DNA from: Glandiceps talaboti
Lineage: Eukaryota > Hemichordata > Enteropneusta > Spengelidae
Assembly (NCBI RefSeq): GCF_964340395.1
Contig: NC_135559.1
Coordinates: forward strand, 8,015,259 to 8,026,258
DNA length: 11,000 nucleotides
Direction of reading: 5' to 3'
The notes under the pieces were generated by a model. That model was not told where the DNA came from and searched no databases. It was given only the letters and a program-made list of their open reading frames with translations. Made by a program: the position numbers and the translations under genes. Below are positions 1-7,900 of this stretch, in pieces (position 1 is the first letter of the stretch; each line of letters begins with the position of its first letter).

Positions 1-180
1 AATACAAGTGTACTAAAGGCAGAAATAAGTCTGACTGGACTTTTCCTTTAAGTTGGTGGCAGTAATCAGTACAAGTTTACTAAAGGTAGAAATAAGTCTG
101 ACTGGACTTTTCCTGTACATTGACAGTAAGTAGTAATTAGTACAAGTGTACTAAAGTCAGAAATGAATCTGACTTGAATT
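1..180. repeat. Diverged tandem repeat, ~67-71 bp, three copies
   Basis: The string TACAAG(T)GTACTAAAG followed by CAGAAATAAGTCTGACT recurs at about 3, 70 and 141. Copies 1 and 2 share the longer TAAGTCTGACTGGACTTTTCCT; copy 3 is more diverged. The window edge may cut the array, so the true copy number is unknown. Confidence 0.8.
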
Positions 181-201
181 TACTTTTCTAAAACTTATCT
201 T

Positions 202-384
202 TTGTCTTTCATTGTTCATGATACAGGAGTTTGGAATCGTGATCAGATTAAAAAAGTGAAAAGTGTTACATCTGACTTGGCAAAAAATCTCAATAGCCCT
301 GTTGCTTTTCATCAGTTGACATGGACATGGGCATATCTTGCCAAGATTGTTGCATTTTCTTGTGTGAGCTACAGTTGTACCTAA
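202..384 (+). other. Open stretch, possible last exon of an upstream gene
   Basis: A 60-codon open frame; within it an acceptor-like CATGATACAG ends at 228 and is followed by VWNRDQIKKVKSVTSDLAKN..., a mix of charged and polar residues that looks more protein-like than most chance frames here. The tail (LTWTWAYLAKIVAFS) does not. It stops at 382-384, just before the 43-bp array. I do not recognise the sequence. Possible polyadenylation signals follow at 641 and 989. It may well be a chance frame. Confidence 0.2.
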
Positions 385-388
385 TTTT

Positions 389-570
389 CAGATGATAAAA
401 TGTAGCAATGTTAGTAACATTTTTGCCAAGCCAGATGATAAAATGTAGCAATGTTAGTAACATTTTTGCCAAGCCAGATGATAAAATGTAGCAATGTTAG
501 TAACATTTTTGCCAAGCCAGATGATAAAATGTAGCAATGTTAGTAACATTTTGTCACATCAGATGATAAT
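389..570. repeat. 43-bp minisatellite, four copies plus a fragment
   Basis: Unit CAGATGATAAAATGTAGCAA followed by TGTTAGTAACATTTTTGCCAAGC starts at 389, 432, 475 and 518; a fragment starts at 560. The first three units are essentially identical and the fourth diverges at its 3' end. Each unit holds a dyad AATGTTA-G-TAACATT with 7-bp arms. Confidence 0.95.
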
Positions 571-988
571 TTTTCAGGTTTAGTGGCTTCTGTTATAATA
601 CTCCCTGCTACAGATGTAAGATTTAAGCCACATGTTACAAAATAAAGCATCTAGGCAAAATTTTTTAATTTATCATTCAGAAAAAAAAGAAAACTCTTTA
701 TACAATCAAAAATACTGTGACTTACACTTTTGCATAATGATGAATATATTATTTGCAGTGTCTGTCAAGTTGTTGAATTCCTTCTTTGTTCTGATCATCT
801 GTATTTTGAAGGGGAAAAAATGAATTTTGCGATTTCCATTACTATATGTTGTCAACATTTTAAGAATTATACTATTTCGTCAGGTTTCTCAGTTTTAACA
901 ATTTTTGCAAAATGTTAACAGGTTTTGTACATTTTTTACAAAAAAAATTACTTCTTTATAAACTCAACTGGTTGAGTACTTCATTGGC

Positions 989-1020
989 AATAAAAGCCTT
1001 ATTAAAAATATGTTTTGTGT
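989..1020 (+). terminator. Possible polyadenylation signal of an upstream gene
   Basis: AATAAA at 989-994 is followed by the GT-rich TGTTTTGTGTGGAC at about 1011. It has the layout of an animal 3' end, but no upstream gene is established. Other AATAAA hexamers at 641, 1322, 1420 and 1428 are less well placed. AT-rich DNA gives such matches by chance. Confidence 0.25.
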
Positions 1021-1032
1021 GGACTTTTTTTG

Positions 1033-1061
1033 TGGGGAGCAGGGTGGGGTGGGGGTGGGGG
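1033..1061 (+). other. G-run tract with G-quadruplex potential
   Basis: Runs of 4, 3, 4, 5 and 5 G separated by AGCA and then single T bases. Four of the runs have one-base loops, a pattern strongly favouring a parallel quadruplex. It lies about 0.8 kb upstream of the OXSM start. Confidence 0.8.
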
Positions 1062-1341
1062 TGTATGTGTAATGCATGGTTGTGTCTGGCAAGTGTGTAG
1101 AATGTACCTTGGAGGAACTACTCTTAACACTGAAAACCAAAGTTCTTAAAAGTGGCCAAATGATGAGAAATGTGTTTGATTGTATTTTGTTGTTTTCTCA
1201 TATTCAGTGAAACTACTATGTTTTCCAACTCCTATAATTAATGTGTAATAACATAAACCAAATCCATATGTTTATAAATTTCAAAATTTTTGAAATGTGT
1301 ACATAAAACTTTATGTTCAAAAATAAATTTAATTTTTCCAG

Positions 1342-1491
1342 GTATCATCAGTGTTTTCTGAAGTGATAATTCATGCAACTGAAGACTTGTTATTAATATA
1401 TGTCCAGGAAATGATTTTTAATAAACTAATAAAATGCAAGTTAAATGCAAAAATGCAAAAGAAAATTAGCATTACAATCCGTAGTGTATAA
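1342..1491 (+). other. Open stretch after acceptor-like site, unassigned
   Basis: TTTAATTTTTCCAG at 1328-1341 is a good acceptor, followed by 49 open codons (VSSVFSEVIIHATEDL...) and TAA at 1489-1491. Two AATAAA hexamers lie inside the frame, so it could be a terminal exon with 3' UTR of an upstream gene, or chance in AT-rich DNA. I do not recognise the sequence. Confidence 0.2.
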
Positions 1492-1699
1492 ACCGTACAT
1501 GTGTGCAGAGAGGTGAGCTAGGGAGTGAATAGACCCTATAGGTTACCCAAGAAAACCGTTTAGCTAATGTCGCAAAACGCCACCGGTTCTTATTACGTGT
1601 GAAGGAACTCAAAATCATTACGTATTTCTAAAATTCATAGAATTTTTGGATATGTGAAATCCATCCTTGAAAAAAGTCCGTTCCCGTTCTAAATTTTCT

Positions 1700-1852
1700 C
1701 ATTTATTCAAAAAGTCGGAAAATGGTATGTGTATCAACAGTCGGAAAAGGGTACGTCGTAGTTAGCAAGTATGGCGGCCAGCTCAAACGTGTTTTGCAGT
1801 GACTTCCAAAAATTGTAAACAGTTAATCTTTATCGTATGGTGAACCGTCGAA
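1700..1852 (+). promoter_or_regulatory. Promoter and 5' UTR region of OXSM (inferred)
   Basis: This segment directly precedes the coding start and has more CpG than the surrounding AT-rich DNA. It holds an 18-bp direct repeat with two mismatches (1713-1730 and 1739-1756) whose core is GTCGGAAAA, an ETS-like GGAA context, and at 1771 the string ATGGCGGCC, close to the YY1 element common near starts of nuclear genes for mitochondrial proteins. No TATA box in a convincing place. The transcription start cannot be located from sequence alone; the feature is inferred from position and composition. Confidence 0.45.
1771..1818 (+). other. Short upstream ORF 1 (15 codons)
   Basis: ATG GCG GCC ... TAA, wholly upstream of the OXSM start. 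The ATG sits in an ATGGCGGC context that may act as a YY1-type DNA element rather than a start codon. It only matters if transcription begins upstream of 1771, which is unknown. Confidence 0.3.
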
Positions 1853-1893
1853 ATGAAGTTACGACTCAGTCCAGGTGTAGTTGCAGTCTTTAA
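1837..1893 (+). other. Short upstream ORF 2 overlapping the OXSM start
   Basis: ATG at 1837 opens an 18-codon frame ending in TAA at 1891-1893, in a different frame from OXSM and overlapping its start at 1853. Its -3 base is C, weaker than the purine at -3 of the main start, so leaky scanning to 1853 is expected. It could lower translation if it is within the mRNA. Confidence 0.35.
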
Positions 1894-1943
1894 AAGGTTA
1901 TATTCAACGGATCATCGAAGGCGAGTTGTCGTAACAGGCATAG
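1853..1943 (+). CDS. OXSM: OXSM exon 1: mitochondrial presequence and first strand
   Basis: Residues 1-30 plus one base of codon 31. The N-terminus starts MKLRLSPG and continues through KRLYST: basic and hydroxylated with no acidic residue before Asp20, as expected of a matrix-targeting peptide. R15-L16-Y17-S18 fits an R-3 type processing site, so the mature protein may begin at Ser18 or near it. RRRVVVTGI at 22-30 is the start of the condensing-enzyme domain. Donor is G|GTAAGC, intron phase 1. Confidence 0.9.
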
Positions 1944-4900
1944 GTAAGCAGACTCAGTGAGACTGGCCATGGCTTCGCGTACTCTTATTCCCAAGGAAAG
2001 GTGTACGTTCGGCCGTTCGGGTATGTGTCGCCCTAGACATGGGTCGACTTTTCATCTTAAAATTCCTCAATCATGGGTCGATGACATAGGAAACGTCACC
2101 ATGCTTTAGAAAAATCTTCACAGTAACAAAATAAACAGGAAGATTTTCCCCAGAATTTTTCTCTCACCGTCACGACAATTTGTGATACAATGGTACGATG
2201 CAAACTGGGGGACGCCAATCTTGGCTAGCACGCTAAAGGTTAATGACCTAGGGGGCCCCGCTGGATAACCACAATTTGACAACCGAAGATGTCCATTCCT
2301 GCATGAAAATCACTAAACATGGGTAGATGTTTTCAACTTGGACCGCATACCCCCGTATGAAAAATGATAGACCTTGCCTTCAAAACTATACTTGTTAATA
2401 ATGTGCGCGTGCGTGACAATTTTATTGAAGTAATATACAATTATATTCGTTTTCATATTGGTTTTCACACAGACAAGAATAACAGGCATATTCCTGTCTG
2501 TAGTTTTCATTACTGGCCGAGTTCTTTTGATACTCTAATTACAGTGGTTAGCTATACTGGCTAGTTTGGGATGAATGTGATTAGTCAACTCTCGTCTGGT
2601 CTGCCATGTCTTTAATTTTACCTTGTAAAGTTGTCTTTTAATAGTTCCATTGTATGTCTTTTCACAGGAGTTGTTTGTCCACTAGGAGTTGGTACACAAC
2701 ATGTATGGACTAGACTCACCCAAGGTGAAATCGGTATCACGAGGATTCAAGGCCAAGGCTATGAAAAAATACCTTCACAAGTTGGTAATTGTATTTATTT
2801 CAACTTTTTTTGCTTAGATATATTTGGTTATCAGGGTTTAGGAACTGTCTCAAGGTGTTTGTGATGTTTATAATTTTCCTGGTTTTTCACACCTATATAA
2901 ATGTAGTACTTTCATTAAAGTAATAATGTTATACAGTCAACATATAAAATTCATCTAAGTAGATAAATGAATAAATAAATAAACAAATAAATAAATAAAT
3001 AAATAAATAAATAAATACACACATTGAAATCTAGTATGATATGATATTTATGCTGATTTGTGACTAGAAGTAAAACATAAGTTGTGACAAGTTTATGCAT
3101 GCACATGTACTCTATCATACTGCTCAGTGATGTCAATGACAGTTACACCAAAAAATTCATGCCACTGTGTGAATCATAAAATTTGCTGGAGTCTGCACTG
3201 TACTGGTATTCTGTAAGATATGCCATGATGGGGCGTCCTCACACATCGACCAACCCAGAAGCAAGGCCAGTGAGGGCTGAGCAATATGACATATCGTACA
3301 GTCTACTGCACTGGCTGCAACTAGTATATTTGTGACCGAATTAATGATTTATTTTCTACTGATGTTTTTATTTTTAGCTGGATATGTTCCGAGGGGTGTC
3401 AATGACGGGGAGTTTAGTCCAGAGAGATATGTTTCCAAATCGGTAAGTCAGATGTTGATAAAGTTGCCAGTGTGTCAACTACTTTCACAGTTATGTGTGT
3501 TATATAAGTTGTTTTTGTAAACAGTTGCAGGTGTATTTACGTTTGGGTGTGTTTGTAATTTTAGGAGCAGAGATCCATGTCAGAAGCCACAGTGTTTGCA
3601 TTAGCTGCAGCAGCTGAAGCATTGAGAGATTCTAAATGGAAACCAGAAAATGAGGAAGACAAAAATAAATCAGTAAGTTTTATCATTTAAAGGGGAAAAC
3701 TACTCCAGGAAATACAGACATTTTCATGAATACTGGAGAGAGGAAATACAAACATTTTCATGAATACTGGAGAGAGGAAATACAGACACTTTCATGAATA
3801 CTGGAGAGAGGAAATACAGACATTTTCATGAATTCAGGAGAGCTATTTCATGATTTTACATAACCTACAATTACTTGTGACTTAGAGAATCATCAAGTTG
3901 ATCTTGTGCCTTTATAGGGTATCTTTGCTGAGGTCTATTGCATCATGGGAACAAGTCTTCACAAGACAACAAATTGTACATATTAATTAACTATGTACTT
4001 TCCTTGTGTATTTAGGGTGTGGCTGTTGGCATGGGAATGGTTGGTTTAAATGACATAGTAGATTCTGGTACAGCTTTAAGAGAGAAGGTAAGAATGAATA
4101 TCTCAGCAGTAGTAAGCAACAACTTGGTGCATTTCTTTATATTGTTGTACATAACATGCATGATTTCCTAGTCATCAGATTTTATCGGCATTCCACAGAT
4201 TGACAATTTGTCAACTAGTGGTCATTTACTTATTGATACCATTTACATATGGACATCAATCCAGTGTACACAGTACCATCAATGACTAGTAGACAGGTAA
4301 TTCAGCTAACTGAAAGGAATGAACTGTTCCAAAGTTTACATATGGACATCAATCCAGTGTACACAGTACCATCAATGACTAGTAGACAGGTAATTCAGCT
4401 AACTGAAAGGAATGAACTGTTCCAAAGTTTACATATGGACATCAATCCAGTGTACACAGTACCATCAATGACTAGTAGACAAGGTATTTCAGCTAACTGA
4501 AAGGAATGAACTGTTCCAATATTTACATATGGACATCAATCCAGTGTACACAGTACCATCAATGACTAGTAGACAAGGTATTTAAAAGGATTAGACTGTT
4601 TCTTACAGGCATAAATCAGTGAAAAGCAAGAAAGAGTTACAGCTACATGTGCAGACGTTGTTAATTTGTTTGATTTTTAACTGTAATCAAAAGTTATAAC
4701 CTAGGTTTACTCTCTGAAGTACTACATATTAGTCTCAGTATATATTTTATGATATTTTTAGACCCAAGTATTTTATCAGTGTTTTTGCTAAGGTTTGGGA
4801 ACCCCGGTAACAGAAAGGGGGGAAGAGGTAAAACTGGTAGTGCCTTCCCATGCAATGTATCATAGTTTAGGTGGGGAACCCCGGTAAAATGATGTGGGAA

Positions 4901-7900
4901 CCCCGGTAGATTTTACCTACTTACCGCCCTTAAATAAAACACTGTTTATGACATTTGATGTGTACCATTCTATTCCAGGGTTATAACAGAGTGAGTCCAT
5001 ACTTTGTACCCAGGATACTGGTTAACATGGCTGCTGGACATATAAGTATAAGACATGGTCTCAAGGTAAAACTTACAGTCATAAATATGCATGCCACTTA
5101 GAATGTAAGATACATCGTTTTGCTCTGCCTGCACCGATGTGTGAGGGCGCCCTGTCACGGCATACCTTACAGACTAGCATGTCACTATGATATTATCATA
5201 GTTACATAATCATGAAACTTAGTAAGAAATATTGAAATCAATGTTTGTCTTCAGACCATCATATTAGTTTGTATGGTACACTGTGATGGGACGCCCTCAA
5301 GCATCAGCCAACCCCTTTTTGGGATCAATCCAAAAATATGGAATATATACTCTGGTCATTCTATGTCACAACAACACACATCTATGTCACAACAATGTGT
5401 GGTTCTGCTGTGTTCGAAATATTAGTCAAAATTTTCAAGATTGCCATTATTTTCCTCAATTTTTCTTTGACATTACTGGCGCTGGTATAATTATGTTATT
5501 CTCCAATATTTGTCTTCATTCAGCTGGAAAATATCCCTGACCTAGGGTTGTCACTACTTGTCTAGCGACTCATACTGACAAAGGCCCTTTAGGTCACTCA
5601 TATTTTCAATGGCTGAACGGAGAAAAATATTGGGGAGTAACATCTAATTGTACAGTCTAATCTTATTAAGATATGATATAGTTATCATCCAGTTGTTGAC
5701 TCTTTCCTTCCTGTTTTGTTTTGTTTTGTTTTGTTTGAATTGTCCTTTGCATTATTTATTCACACTGGTACATCTGACCAATTCTCATTACTGGTACTAT
5801 TCATATCTTGTATGTCTGCTAACCAATCAAACCCCATCTTACAGTTAACACTGGAGGATTGAAATTGAAAATGTGTTCTAATTGGTTATAAATCAAAGTC
5901 CACAGAAATGATATATTCATGGTTGCACAATGAATATTTGATGACTCCTGAGTGTTTATTCCCTTTAGTGTAAAACATCTCATTGGTTATATGACACATT
6001 TATCAAAGATGTGTATAGCATAACTATGTGTATCCTTCAACAGTTGAAAAATTGGCTCTGACTTGGTCATTAGTTTGTGGTAATCTGCATATATGCAAAT
6101 TTCACTGTCTGGGTATAGATCTACATGCAGATCCCCTTGTGAGACTCATCAAACCCCAAATTTACTGATTGCTAGACTGTGTTTATTTTATGTATGTTGT
6201 ATATACTTGTAGGGTCCAAACCATGCAGTGTCCACTGCCTGCACTACAGGATGTCATGCTCTAGGAGATGCCATGAGGTTTATTAGAAATAGTGATGCTG
6301 ATGTCATGGTTGCCGGGGGAACAGAAGCATCTATCAACCCTCTAGCCTTAGCAGGATTTTGTAGGTAAGGCTCCAGAAGTCAACAATAGTTATGCAAAAA
6401 TATCTATTTGTTTGCCCCAATCAATAATAAAAAGACTGTATGGATGGTGACACAATAAAAGAAATTATTTTTGCTTTTTGTCATAGGAAAACAATAACGC
6501 AAAAACAAGTAGTGACTAAAATGTCTTCTTGTACATGAACACAATGTACCAGTCTTGTAAGTAGTATAAAAATAAGACTTTGAGAACTAAAATTGCAAAA
6601 TTTTCTAGTGGTTATAATATCTAGGTGTACAGTATTTCTATGTATAATTTATACTGTAGACCAATTCTGTGTTCTAAAAATGTGACAATTTGGGTTGAAT
6701 TTTCCTTGGATATGTTTATTGACACATCACTTTCAAGCACAATACAGGTATACCATAAAGTTACTAACTAGTTAGAAACAGGAGTTACCAGAATGGGTGA
6801 GACAAAATTGTTGGCATTAGCTACCAGTGGATAGAATCTACAATGTATCACTCTGAACGATTCACCAGGTTTGATTATTCCACATGGAGGGGTACCGGCT
6901 GGGTAGTATCTTTTACAAGATCTATAATACATTGATTCTGTACTTTCACCTTGTCTACCAATAGTTTGATCATCATTTTTTTGATGTTCAAGGTATTGTC
7001 GTTATACAACACACTTTTATTAATGTTGTTGTCATATCCATACCATTGACAGGGCTAGAGCACTAAGTACAAAGTTTAATGATCAACCAGAAAGAGCTTC
7101 TAGACCATTTCACCCTGACAGAGATGGGTTTGTAATGGGTGAAGGAGCTGCTGTGGTAGTATTAGAGGTGAGTGTAATCTCCTTGTAGTATTACTAGAGG
7201 TGACTATATAGGTTTCATGTCTATTAATCAAATCAAACACAGAAATAATTGGGTTTGATAAAAATTCATGTCTTTTTTTGTCTTCAGTTAAAAATCTGTT
7301 ATTGATACCAATCTTTGGAACTAACTCTGGAAGTCTTATTCAGGATCTAAAAATATCCCAAACAGATAAAAGAATATAAAATAAATTGCAATTAAAAGGT
7401 AACTTTTCCCCACACTATACGCAAAGGGCTTTGTAATTACTACCCCTGGCATAGATCTGTAGTGACACAGTGGCGCTTTTTAATTATACTTCAACCCTGT
7501 GTAGAGGGCAAACAATTCATTGCAGCCTCTGTAAGTGCAGCATTCATGTTGCAAATCCTATCATACCCGGTCCTCAGTTATACACCTGTGGTAACTGGGG
7601 CACAATCATGTTTCAAATCTTGCCCAAGGACTTAACCAAATGGCAACAGCAAGGCTGTAGATTCCAAGCTAGCCACTTGATTATCATGAATCCATTTCAT
7701 TTGGTTTTGTAGGAATATAATCATGCTGTCAACAGAGGAGCTGATATATATGCTGAAATCTTAGGATATGGACTGTCAGGTTAGTATTCAACATATAATT
7801 AGATGTTATTCCCCAACAGTTTTCTTCATTCAGCCAAGGAAAATACAAGTGACCTAAGATGGCCTTGTAACTACAAGTTGCTAGACAAGTAGTGACAACC

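Larger units (their letters stand above)
571..1699. other. Upstream flank, no firm gene
   Basis: Apart from the G-run tract and the unassigned open stretch, this is AT-rich DNA with short frames only. From about 1490 to 1650 CpG becomes more frequent (AACCGT, GTCGCAAAACGCC, ACCGGTT, TTACGT), which fits the outer part of the OXSM promoter region or a bidirectional promoter, but I see no coding sequence on either strand. Confidence 0.5.
2785..3377 (+). other. OXSM intron 2
   Basis: GT-AG intron of 593 bp, phase 1. It holds the ATAA microsatellite and the first copy of a dispersed repeat (both listed separately); the rest shows nothing further. Confidence 0.85.
4088..4978 (+). other. OXSM intron 5
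   Basis: GT-AG intron of 891 bp, phase 0, made up largely of repeats: the 93-bp minisatellite and the 168-bp TIR element, listed separately. The 4584-4776 stretch between them shows nothing. Confidence 0.85.
5066..6212 (+). other. OXSM intron 6
   Basis: Longest intron, 1147 bp, GT-AG, phase 0. It holds dispersed repeat copies 2 and 3, a near-perfect palindrome, MITE copy A and a TTTTG microsatellite, all listed separately. From 5740 to 6212 I see only AT-rich single-copy-looking sequence with a 12-bp palindrome TGCATATATGCA at 6086-6097. Confidence 0.85.

Noticed and set aside
389-570. CRISPR array
   Set aside because: The units are directly adjacent tandem copies with no unique spacers, in a eukaryotic genome.
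2039-2327. ATGGGTCGA/ATGGGTAGA repeats in intron 1
   Set aside because: Only short 8-9 base matches at irregular spacing; not above chance.
2951-3136. Minus-strand frame of repeated YLFI units
   Set aside because: Translation of the ATAA microsatellite.
4249-4500. 83-codon open frame in the 93-bp array as a repeat protein gene
   Set aside because: It exists only because the unit length is divisible by three, it lies inside an intron, and it ends at a one-base length change in unit 3.
5283-5540. 85-codon open frame in intron 6
   Set aside because: It spans a dispersed repeat fragment and the left arm of a MITE; composition looks like translated non-coding DNA.
6086-6100. Octamer-like ATGCAAAT beside the palindrome TGCATATATGCA
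   Set aside because: Short AT-rich motif deep in an intron with no supporting context.
7470-7712. 80-codon open frame just before exon 9
   Set aside because: It ends in the exon 9 acceptor region, lacks similarity to OXSM proteins, and the exon 8 to exon 9 join is complete without it.
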